Assembly: GCF_002994745.2 (NCBI RefSeq)
Contig: NC_037090.1
Location: 33,090,501-33,154,500 of the forward strand
Length of the DNA stretch: 64,000 nucleotides
DNA from: Rosa chinensis
Lineage: Eukaryota > Streptophyta > Magnoliopsida > Rosales > Rosaceae
Reading direction: 5' to 3'
Below are positions 13,901 through 22,860 of the stretch, in pieces (positions within the stretch are counted from its first letter, which is position 1; every line of letters starts with the position of its first letter). A program made the translations under genes and the position numbers. Below the pieces are notes generated by a model. The model worked only from the letters and a program-made list of their open reading frames with translations, was not told the DNA's origin and made no database searches.

Positions 13901-14400
13901 ATTTTCTGAATATAAATGTGGAAGTGCTTGCAGCAGCTCTCAAGAAGATTCACAATACTTTGGTAATTGCTAGTTTTGGGTTTGATTGTTCAAGGTTCGT
14001 ATGCCCAGATGCCATCTTTGTTGACATGAAGGCCATTCAGTCCAAGGATGACCTATTCAGAATAATGTTTCCTAAACCACCAGTCATTCAAGTTGCACCA
14101 GGTCGAATTGGATTTGTTGAAGCTGGAGGTAATACTCTTTGTGATGGTGTACTTTCTGTAAATGATATCGATGCAGGGAAGAGCTCTTTAAACTCCAACT
14201 TGGTGGGAGACACTGATGAGCTGCTTGATGCTGAAGACGGTCAGAGTAGAGGTGAGGAAATCTGCAAAGCCAATGTGTCTACACCAATGTGTCCACAACC
14301 TGATGCAGTCTCGGCTTCTACTTCTGCAACCCAAGCAAACAAAAAGGGCAACCGCAAGAATAATACTAAGAAAAATAAGGCGCGAAGAGGCCGAAAGTAG
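4087..14400 (+). CDS. Giant dual-helicase protein (SEN1/UPF1-like + UvrD-like, TRANK1-type), 5' exon missing, frameshifted
   Basis: Twelve exons read by eye: 4087-4650, 5078-6286, 6367-6694, 7186-7441, 7532-7748, 7868-8250, 8354-8862, 9224-10412, 10736-11089, 11282-11519, 11720-14400 (exon 8354-8862 holds the frameshift). All borders are GT-AG and phases agree. The first visible exon opens after TTTTTTCTAG, so at least one exon lies upstream of the Copia element. About 2,640 residues are visible. Helicase 1: GPPGTGKT at 5237, IDEAAQ near 6166, GDERQLPA near 6250, QYRMHPS near 6449, VDGFQGGE near 7318, ALTRAR near 7428. Helicase 2: GRSGTGKTT near 8646, IDEVQDLT near 9856, GDTAQT near 9940, NFRTHAG near 10096, [11 protein letters not shown] near 10908. 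The rest is alpha-helical with TPR-like repeats (11300-11900) and a very basic C-terminal tail. Family members are annotated as TPR/ankyrin repeat protein 1 or UvrD-like helicase; substrate unknown. One base appears to be missing near 8562-8565 (separate entry). Confidence 0.85.
4919..4971. repeat. (CT)n microsatellite in helicase intron
   Basis: About 53 bp of uninterrupted CT dinucleotides in the intron between the first two visible exons, about 105 bp before the acceptor. A likely polymorphic SSR. The remainder of this intron (4651-5077) shows no other feature. Confidence 0.95.
8555..8580 (+). other. Probable 1-nt frameshift in the helicase gene
   Basis: The exon starting at 8354 reads in frame to ...HLLSDSG and then would run on as VENWISRLK. 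The conserved continuation ([10 protein letters not shown], leading to GRSGTGKTT) is one frame over, starting at 8564. The junction sits in a short G run (TCTGGGGTAG). One more base there would restore the frame. A hidden intron (GT at 8487, AG at 8568) was tested: the phases do not agree, and it would remove conserved sequence. The summed exon length of 7,928 nt is one short of a multiple of three. It is either a true null mutation or a homopolymer sequencing error. Confidence 0.65.
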
Positions 14401-14681
14401 CCATCACATGCAACTTGAATTTTCTCATGTAGGAATGTTCTTAAGTTTATGTATGTATCAAAATTCAAAACCAGATTATCTTCGGGAACTACTTATCAGT
14501 TTTTATTAGTGATTGCTGGGTGCTTGAAGCAGAGTTGGTGGAGTGATAGAAACTGAAACTGGATTCCAACTTTAACAAATGTGTGACATAGCAATGGATC
14601 ATCTTGTTTAGGCCAAAAAATCAGCTCAAGGGCTCAATACGAGTTACCTTTGTCTGTGAAATTTTTTTTTCTATTGAATAG
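14401..14681. other. 3' flank of helicase gene, no gene seen
   Basis: AT-rich sequence after the stop codon, presumably 3' UTR and intergenic DNA. It is cut off by the target duplication of the Mutator-like element that follows. No further open frame with coding character. Confidence 0.5.
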
Positions 14682-14867
14682 TAAAAATTAGGGAAAATGC
14701 TCATTTACTCGATTTTACCTTAAAATTTGCCCACTTGCTCCACTAACTGTTTTTTAACCCCGTTTACCCAAAACACTCTAAGGGATTATTTCCCCTAATT
14801 CTTTTTTTCTTCTTTTTATTTATTTTTGAGACTTTTTTGCCCTCTCCCCCCTCACTGATTTCTCTCT

Positions 14868-14903
<36 letters not shown>

Positions 14904-15077
14904 CCAGACGACGTCGGATTTCTCTCTCCCTCCCTCCATCCCTCCAGCAGGTCGCCCATGACGCCTGCTCTCTCCATCGCGGCGCCGAAACTCGTCGTCG
15001 TGCTCTCCGCGGCCAGGCTCCACGCCAAGCCAACGGTCCTCGTCGCTTAGAAGCTCGGCGACGCCGGGGTTGACCCT

Positions 15078-15400
15078 TCACTTACTGCCCCCAAATAATG
15101 GGGGGCAATAGACACATTACTGCCCCCAAATAATGTCTTCGTACGAAATCAGAACCCTTCACTTAACTGGTGCAAGTTTTAATGGTTTAGTGGGGGGCAG
15201 TAGACACATTACTGCCCCCAAATAATGTCTTCGTTTTAAGTCAAAACCCTTCACTTAACTATCATTGACAGATTATTGTACTTTAATAAACTCAAAACAA
15301 CATAAGACTTATCAAAACTCTAATTTCAGTGATTAATTAACCACAGTTAAGAAATTAGTGGGGGGCAATAATCTGTCTATTACCCCCCAATAGACCACAG
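15078..15400. repeat. Direct/inverted repeat array of (A/T)TTRCCCCCC-type motif
   Basis: A segment of about 60 bp (ACATTACTGCCCCCAAATAA, then GTCTTCG and AACCCTTCACTTAACT) occurs twice, near 15113-15170 and 15208-15262. The G-rich mirror GGGGGGCAATAGAC or GGGGGGCAGTAGAC alternates with it (near 15100, 15191, 15360). The array ends near 15380-15395 with CTATTACCCCCCAATAGACC. The same motif family recurs at 25453-25735 inside the second Mutator-like element. Confidence 0.7.
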
Positions 15401-15599
15401 TTTTGACGTCATCCAAGACCTGCAAGGGAAGCCCAGACCCGATTCCGGGGTGGAGAGCTTCCTGGACATCTGACGAACAAAACCGGCGAAGCCCAGAGGG
15501 GTTGGGATCGTGGAGTTAGATGGCGTCATCCTCTGGTGGTCCGACGGTAGGACAGAGCGGCGGCGGTGGAGGTCGACATCGACGGTGGAGTGGTGGGCG

Positions 15600-15652
15600 T
15601 GGTGGCTCAGAGAGAGAGAGAGAGAAAGAGAGCCCAAGACGAGGTTAGAGAA

Positions 15653-15707
<55 letters not shown>

Positions 15708-15733
15708 GATAAGGGGGAGGAGAGAGAGATATG
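15600..15733. repeat. (GA)n microsatellite inside Mutator-like element
   Basis: Two GA-rich blocks with occasional AAAGA interruptions. It is mirrored by the CT tract near the left end of the same element, so the dinucleotide repeats form part of the inverted-repeat arms. Confidence 0.9.
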
Positions 15734-16059
15734 AGTGTAATTTGTTAATTAAAATAAGGGCAATACTGTCAAACACTGTTAGGTTGGGTAAATGGGGTTA
15801 AAAAACTCTTGGTGGAGTAAGTGGGCAATTTTTGGCCAAAAATTGGGTAAGTGGTCACAGCCCCTAAAAATTAATAATCAAGTAAATCAACAATGCCAAC
15901 ATGTCATCTATCATGTACATTAAGTTAGGAACGAAATTGAAGATCAAGATGAGCAATATTAGTGAAGAATTGATCATTCGATGATTTTTAGGGAGTGATA
16001 AGCACTGAAGTTCTGCTTACACAAGGGTTCTGGTCATTCCATTGCCGCCCAGTAATTTG

Positions 16060-16830
16060 TATTCACTCTGCTCTTGAACCCTGGATGATAACTTTAAGCC
16101 TATAGAGTTGAGCATCGTTGTTATTGATGAAGCTGCACAATTGAAAGTGATTGTTGATTCACACCCTCTTCAACTACCAGAGTGTGAAGCATGCTGTTCT
16201 TGACTTCTTGTTGGGGATGCATGTCGGTTACGAGCTGCAGTGATGAGCATTGCAAGTTGATAACTTGGACATGTCTACTCATAAGTTTTTATTCCACTTC
16301 CAATTTATGTGCATTTTATTTCTCCCTTCTTTTCTTCTCTTGATATTTTCAATGTTTTGCATAGTTGGGAATATATACCAAAATGGTCTTGCCGTCTTGC
16401 TGTATGCATGCTTTGATTTGGAGGTTTACATAGCCATAGTAAGGATAAATATGTGTATTCCCTTCTGATAATACTTTCACAATACTGACAGCAGATATTA
16501 GCATTACTCACCTAATAAACATTTCTAATGGACTGTGTTTAAAGAAAAAACTATCACCTACAATTATGCATTTATTTTTAGCGTGAACTGCACTTGTCTC
16601 TCACTCTCAGTCCTAAAAAACTATCCAGGTACAATTAGCATTGTGTAATTTTCTTCTTTTGGCTCTCTTTCTGAGTTTCTGTACAGAATGGATTGATTCA
16701 AAACAGAACCCCAGTATTGGTATAGTCTCTCCATATGCAGCTCAAGCAGCAGGCCCTAATACCAACTTTCAAGATTTTGAGCAATGGGAGAACGACACCT
16801 CCCGCACACTCTCATCTCGTCTGCTCTTAC
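16060..16830 (+). pseudogene. Decayed fragment of a SEN1-like helicase gene
   Basis: Near 16112 the sequence reads [10 protein letters not shown], matching the Walker B exon of the gene at 4087-14400. It then degrades through LQLPE and LLVGDA with stops and small indels up to the former donor region near 16255. From 16684 (after GTACAG) it reads EWIDSKQNPSIGIVSPYAAQA, equivalent to the exon at 7186, and then loses similarity. The exon with QYRMHPS is missing. Order and spacing match the parent gene including introns, so this is a DNA-level duplicate and not a retrocopy. It cannot encode a helicase. Confidence 0.8.
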
Positions 16831-16929
16831 TGAACAGAATCAACTTTCATTATAGAACATTACAGTTTCAATCTTTGTGTAATCTCTTCTCTTCGACATG
16901 CAGAATATGAAAGAGTAACTCGTACAGAG

Positions 16930-17390
16930 ATTACCATGTGAGACTAAAAAACATATTTGAGGGTGGAAAGAGTCCAAATAAAAACTTGGTCCGACTTCTG
17001 TCCAAACTCAGAGAGATCGGATCAACCTTCGACGGATTTTGGACCGTCTTCTCTGAAACTAGGTAGGGACTTCCACCACAAGACATAAATTTGATACCAC
17101 AAAGTACAACATTGTCTATTGGCCCTAATCTTTCCATTTCAATACATACGCATGTCAGTTCAAGGAAACAAAGTTGCCAAGTACTTGTAAACTAACATGA
17201 AGGATGAATCAGAAAAACAAAAACACAAGAATATACAAACGATTTCTACCATAAAATGTTTAATGCAAATAGGATACAAAACACTCGTCCAAATTTAATT
17301 TGCAATCTCCGTGCACATACTACTATAGCTACTAGCCACACCAGATTCCAGAAATCGCATATCCTACAGACAAGTGTTTGGCAGGATAGC
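16930..17390. other. Intergenic, nothing recognised
   Basis: Between the helicase remnant and the next coding-like remnant I see only AT-rich sequence without repeats or credible open frames. Confidence 0.4.
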
Positions 17391-17394
17391 TTAC

Positions 17395-17900
17395 CTTTAC
17401 TTTCTTAAATGAACATACTTCAAAATGATGCGTCGGCGTCTATGAAGTTCCTCTGCAAACTTTCTTCTCTTTAAGTAAAATAGCAAGCCCCATGCTGAAG
17501 CAATAATCAACATAGAACCCCAATCCATACGTCGCATATAGCCAATCTTGAGTGTCTTCAATAAAGTTCATTTACATGGGCAGTCGCAGTCGAATCATAA
17601 TGTCTGCATAACATAGTCATTTGATCCAAAAAGAACATGCTTAAACTTTTCCACAGCTTCATAGTCTTGCCTATCGAGAAAAAACATGTTTAAACTTGTC
17701 CACAGCTTCATAATCTTGCCTACGCGCCTTCATATGCTGAAACATGATATTACACTTCCTCCTGACATACTTCCTTCCATGATTTGTAATGAACAAAAAA
17801 ATTTGTAACATAGGCAGCTTGTAAGAACTTTGATAGTGTAATCCGCTTCGGTCATCAGCATTACTACATTTTTTAGAAGCTCATCAAGTACCCCAAGGGA
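17395..17900 (-). pseudogene. Unidentified decayed coding remnant
   Basis: The minus strand shows coding-like stretches in shifting frames: LGVLDELLKNVVMLMTEAD near 17890-17840, RRQDYEAVDKFKHVF near 17730-17685, RQDYEAVEKFKHVLFG near 17680-17630, and a membrane-like run DWGSMLIIASAWGLLFYL followed by a basic tail near 17530-17410. Stops and frameshifts separate them. About 48 bp is duplicated in tandem (17640-17688 and 17688-17736). I do not recognise the family. It could be a diverged gene with introns. Confidence 0.3.
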
Positions 17901-18128
17901 GCAAGGATGGAAGGAAAATTGGAGGTAGGAAAAAAAAGGAAGAAAAGACAGAGAATCCTATTTCTACTTACTTGGTTCACAGTGTTTTCCATCCCATTAG
18001 TTCTTTAGATACTCTAATGTGGATATTTTTTCAAAAGTAAACCCATTTGTCAAAGGTCCAATAAACTGATAATACTCTTGCAGGTGTGACCATCTTAGAG
18101 CCACTTGCTGCAACTAAAGAGTAGTTGA

Positions 18129-20507
18129 TTAAACCCAAGTACCAGATTCGGAAGCTACTTCAGGTTTAGTCTCTGGAAGGGTAATAGAAATTGGTTGCCA
18201 TCCTGACTGATGATGAATGATCCATTTCTTCATAGCAATTGACATATTCAAGATCTGGAGTACCTCACCCAAAGCAAGCTCTTGCAAGCAATTTTTTTTC
18301 AAAATTGTAGCTGCTTCGTATCTGTAGAGAAAAGAACAAGAGCCACAGTCAGAACTCAACATTCAGCAATCTCAAGTAGCTGTATATTTTATTGTGGACA
18401 CTTACTTGCATTGAGAAGCCATTATTGCCGATCGTCCATCTGATGAACTCAGAAAATTCTGTAACTTCTCCCATGTAGCTTTAGAGTAGTGATTAAGATT
18501 ACCGCCTATAAGATTCACACACTTCCATAATTTTTGCTTTTTGCCAATATACATTGGAAGTGCAACACCCAGGTTCTGCTTCACTACCATATGTTGCTCT
18601 ATTGCATAATCCAAGGCCTTCCTTACATCGGTATTTCGGTGTTTTGGATCACCATAACGGATGCAATCAGTAATGTTTGCTTCAGTAGGCATAATTTTCT
18701 CTACTTTCAAGGAGTTCAGGGCTAGTAGAATAACGCCAATAAGGCCTTGAACATGTTCAGAAGGTGGTGCACAACCTTGACTTCCCCAGATACCATTACT
18801 GGGAATGTCGTTTGCTGTAATGGGGGGGGAAGAAGGAGGAAGATATTCAGAACCACGAGGATACCTGTTGTTCATGGAATCATGATGAAACGGCTGGCCA
18901 CCCCCCTGCATATTATGGCCTTTTTGGGGTCCATTAGAGCTGCTAAAATTCTTTGACTCACTAGACCTTGGTCTATTATACTCTTCTCCAGTTCGATGTG
19001 GAAACCTGGGTGGGTTTTGAGCATAATTGGGGTAATCAGAGATATTTAGCTTACCCATGTCAGGCACATTTGTAGGTGGAGCTGAAGAAAATCGAGGGCC
19101 ATCAGGTCTGGGAGGAATAGGTCGAAAACCATGATTATGAGAATTCAGAGGGTGCATATTATCCAGTCCAAAATTAGGTGGCATATGGAGGTTGTTCGGC
19201 CTCAAATGAGGAGGATATTGGTTTTGCTGACCTAGAAAACTGTTTCCATTACTTCCAGAAGGGACAGAATTTCCAGGGAAGAAATTGGGCGTAGACCTGC
19301 TAGTGGAAACAAGATTCTCACTAGCACCAAAGAATTCGTGTGGAGCTTTCTTAAACTGCTTTGCCTGCGTCTGATCTGTTTGGTAAGAATAATCATTATT
19401 CTTGTCATCTTGGACCCCAACTGGCACACTTGAGGCTCTTGATATGTTGGGTTGATTTTGATTTTTCCTGTTAACCCTCCCTTTTTGCTTAGGATCACCA
19501 CCCCTTCCACCGTTAGAAGGCTTCTGATTTCCCCCAGCTTGATTGTCAAAGTGAGGTATCGATTGGTTTGTCTGATGATTTTCAAGCATCGACTGCTGCG
19601 GCGGGTCTGGCTTAAAGGAATTGCTACCATTAGCAAGCAGAGACGATTCACCACTCGTAAGTGGGGGGCCTCCAGCCGAGAGGCTTGTCCAAAGCCACAC
19701 ACTCTTTGCTGCAGCAATGAGGGGTGCGGATGCTTTTTGTGGCTGTGCGAGAAGGATATTATATCTTCTCATGCGTAACTGGTGCAGAGCATTAGAGAAG
19801 TCCCTGTCTCCGGAAATAAGCAGATAATTGCAAGGAGCAGGGTTATCTACTGCCCAGAAAAGCATATCAACTAGAATCTTCTTGTCACTTGCATCTTTTA
19901 CACCTGTTTCACATCAATTAATGAAAAATCAATAACGAAAAACAAGAAACAGACGCAGTGATCAATCTAGAATGAAAAGGGCATGCTATGTGATCAATTT
20001 TTAGCATCTAAAATCATAAGCAAAGCAAAGCAATCATGTTTATTTATATTATTTATTGCTAGTGATTTAGCATTTGTCGGTGAATCAAGCACGCTAAATT
20101 CAAGTCACTATTTTTATTTTTTATTTTTTAAAATTCGATGAAATTAAAATCAAAGACTTCAATACAAAAATCAAAACAGTCTAAAAATTAACAAAAATCA
20201 AATGAATATTTATTAGGAAGAAGAAGAAAAAAAAACCTGCTGGGACGTGATTGAGGGCGATGCCGGTGCTGGAGAGCGCGTGCTGTACAGAGGCGGGGAT
20301 GCGATTGGTGTCGCCGTAGGCGGAGATGGAGACGGGGCCGCAGTAGTTCATCTTCACCAGCGCCGAACTAATATTCTGGGCGATGGCGTGGACGTCGCAC
20401 ACCTTGGGCACCTGGCAATTCTCTATGTCCCACCACACTGACGTCTTCGCCGTCACGTACTGCTGCTCCGCCATGTTCGCCGTCACTCCGTTCGCATCTC
20501 CACGCAT
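18129..20507 (-). CDS. NYN-domain (MARF1/limkain-b1-like) RNA-binding nuclease
   Basis: Three exons on the minus strand: 20507-20237, 19903-18406 and 18321-18129, GT-AG borders, consistent phase, 653 residues. The N-terminal NYN domain (about residues 15-160) shows WWDIENCQVP, the acidic pair expected for PIN-like nucleases, and SGDRDFSNALHQLR. A long disordered Pro/Asn/Gly-rich middle (about 170-440) follows. The C-terminal part (about 450-650) has a LOTUS/OST-HTH-like fold pattern (VQGLIGVILLALNSLKVEKI, then basic helices). Plant members are annotated as putative endonuclease or glycosyl hydrolase; the mammalian relative MARF1 is an RNase acting on mRNA. A second in-frame ATG (MAEQQ) twelve codons in fits better with the family start. 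The gene looks intact. Cellular role in plants is not established. Confidence 0.88.
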
Positions 20508-21763
20508 TGCCGATCGAGATCTGATTCAATCCGACTGTGATCACTAAACCCAAAATTCCCCCAAAAAAAAATCCAAAGCCCCCCTCTTCTTCGATCGCAC
20601 CGCTAGATCGACTCCCCTTTGGAATCTTACTTCCTTATCTTCATAGATTTTGTTCGGTTACTCTCTCTCCCCTCCCTCTCTCTCTCTCACAACTTCGCGT
20701 TGGAGTCGTTTGGGTTTGGACTACCTATCTCTCTCTGCTTGCACCGGCTTTATTCGGGAGGTGGAGGCTTCTGGTTTTACCAAATTAGCCCTGCCGTCTA
20801 TTGGGAGCTGGGAGGACAGAAATGTCAAAGAATAGTACCGGCTCAGTTTTTCTTTGACTCCTTGGAGGCTTCGTTCAGATGCATAGGAGTGGTTGGCTGT
20901 TGAGAGTCCCCCTCTTCGGCTATCTGTAAAAATGTCTTAACGTGATTAGTGGGGAAAGACATATTCCAACCCTCGTTGCACTTCTTCTTCTTCTTCTTCT
21001 TATTCGGATGCCTCATTTTATTACCACAGTAAATTTAATTCATACGATAATGACAGTGTCCTTTCGGTTATTTCGTGACCAAAGAATTGTCAATCACTCG
21101 TACCGTTGCAGCAAACCGAAAATAGAGAACTACAGAATATAGTTTATTTCGAAATATCATATCGACATTAGAATCAGGTCGAATAGTTAAAAATTAAAAG
21201 TGAAAAAGAACACTGCTGATTTGTTCAAAACTGAAGAGGGAATGAATAAACAATTAAGAGTGGGTGCGGTCCTTTCAATTCTGCTTCATTACAGTGTATA
21301 GTAGTATGGTACTATGGTTCATGTTTATATTAAATATATAAGAATTTTTAACTTTTTTAATGAAGAAAAACAAAGATTGGGGAATCGTTGGTAAATGTCA
21401 TGGTCTATTGTTTGTGTCACTGACCCAGGAGAAAAGCAAGGGTAGTTTGTATGAGTTTTGATTAAGGTTTAAAGGGGGGAAATTACTGGATCAAGAGAAA
21501 AGTTGCTGCCCAAACGGTCCAATACCCACTAACAAATGCCGAAAGCAAGTTGCGAAACAGTAGACACGCATTATAAATTAGAATCTAGAACCCAGAAAGA
21601 AGAAAGAAGAAAAGGTTGTTTGAATTTAAAACCATACAGTTGCCCCCATATAAATTATTGAGTTGTCAAAATTACAGAGGAAGAACCACTAACTTTAGAG
21701 AATGGTTTTTTACTTGCACCCACTGGCCACTATCTCTCTCTCATTGAATAGTAATTACTGTTA
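20508..21763. other. Upstream flank of the NYN gene, no gene supported
   Basis: It contains pyrimidine-rich tracts (CTCTCT near 20660-20690, TTCTTC near 20982-21000) typical of a 5' UTR or promoter for the minus-strand NYN gene, then AT-rich DNA. Short open frames here overlap in all frames and follow the simple repeats. Confidence 0.5.
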
Positions 21764-22073
21764 CAAAAATCAAACAAGACAAAAAATAAAAGGGGAAAGA
21801 AAAAAAAGTATGTGCATAAAACTTAAGGTTGAAGAAATTATCTCACATACTTGGCCTCAACATAAAAAATCAAACAAGAAAAAAAATAAAAGGGAAAAAA
21901 AACAAGGATGTGCATAAAACTTAGGGTTGAAGAAATTATACCTCACAGACTTGGCCTCAACTTAAAAAAATCAAACAAGACAAAAAATAAAAGGGCAAAA
22001 AAAAATGTATGTGCATAAAACTTAGGGTTGAAGAAATTATACCTCACAAACTTGGCCTCAACTTAAAAAAATT
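21764..22073. repeat. Tandem repeat, three units of about 100 bp
   Basis: Three head-to-tail copies begin near 21764, 21864 and 21964. Each holds AAATCAAACAAGA, an A-rich run, TGTGCATAAAACTTA, GGTTGAAGAAATTAT and CTTGGCCTCAAC. Differences are mainly in the A runs and a few substitutions. No coding potential. Confidence 0.9.
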
Positions 22074-22365
22074 TGCAGAAAAGAATACATTGTTGTTTGA
22101 TTCACGAGAGCTGTGAAAAGCCTTGGTCGCAAGCCCTCATATATAGAAGTAAGGGTAAGTTGGGTTTGAAACTCTAAACGAATCCAGAAAGGGTTAATTA
22201 ATTAATAACCTTTGCGGTGGCTTGACCAAGGGGAAATTTGGAGAATAGGTTAATTAATTAATAGGGTTTTTGTTCATTTACCTTAATTGTAGGGATTTTT
22301 TTTTTATTTACCCCATTAAGTTTTTTTAATTCTCCCTTACCAAAAATTCTTTAATACCCCATTAA

Positions 22366-22683
22366 GGGCACGTTTACTTACTTGGAATGGGAGGGAATGA
22401 TTACGGGGTAAAATTATTCTCACGTTTACTAACACATAAAGGAATCAGAATGATTCCGGGTAAAAATATTCATGCGTTTACTAACACATGAAGGAATCGG
22501 AATGGGTGTAGGTCTCACCTCCTTATAAGGAATCGATTCCTGAATACTCAGGAATTTGATTACGAATGGGGGAGATGAGTTTAGGAATCAACTCATCCAA
22601 AATCAATACCGATTCATTTCTTCTCTCATTCTAGTTGTCTCCGATTCATGATTATTTTCCATTCCAAGTAAGTAAACGTGTCA
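22366..22683. mobile_element. PIF/Harbinger-type MITE, 318 bp
   Basis: Terminal inverted repeats of about 23 bp (left GGGCACGTTTACTTACTTGG, right reverse-complement TGACACGTTTACTTACTTGG) flanked by a TAA duplication (22363-22365 and 22684-22686). The interior repeats CGTTTACTAACACAT twice (near 22414 and 22476) and has no open frame. It sits inside the left arm of the Mutator-like element, so it is younger than it. Confidence 0.85.
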
Positions 22684-22860
22684 TAAGTTTTTCTTTTTTC
22701 TTTTTTGTTTATTTTTTAGACTATTTTACCCTCACCCCTTTGTTACATAGAGAGAGAAAGAGAGAAATCATAGGAGACTTCGTCGGAGTTCTGTTTACCG
22801 GCCATCGGATTCCGACCACTGATCGCCGGAATCCGGCCACCAGCCGCCACCCACCGAACT

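Larger units (their letters stand above)
14691..15864. mobile_element. Non-autonomous Mutator-like element (copy 1)
   Basis: Flanked by a perfect 9-bp direct repeat TAAAAATTA (14682-14690 and 15865-15873), the size typical of Mutator elements. The ends are imperfect inverted repeats of about 90 bp or more: left GGGAAAATGCTCATTTACTC, right end reverse-complement GGGGCTGTGACCACTTACCC, both continuing into an inverted AACCCC-N-TTTACCC block. Inside are a CT microsatellite near 14878-14903, its GA mirror at 15608-15702, GC-rich stretches that resemble captured exon pieces (14905-15070, 15415-15600), and a central array built on TATTGCCCCCCAATAGAC-like motifs. It has no transposase. Open frames inside are shadows of the dinucleotide repeats. 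Confidence 0.8.

Noticed and set aside
21764..22073. CRISPR-like array
   Set aside because: Units are contiguous with no unique spacers, and the genome is eukaryotic.
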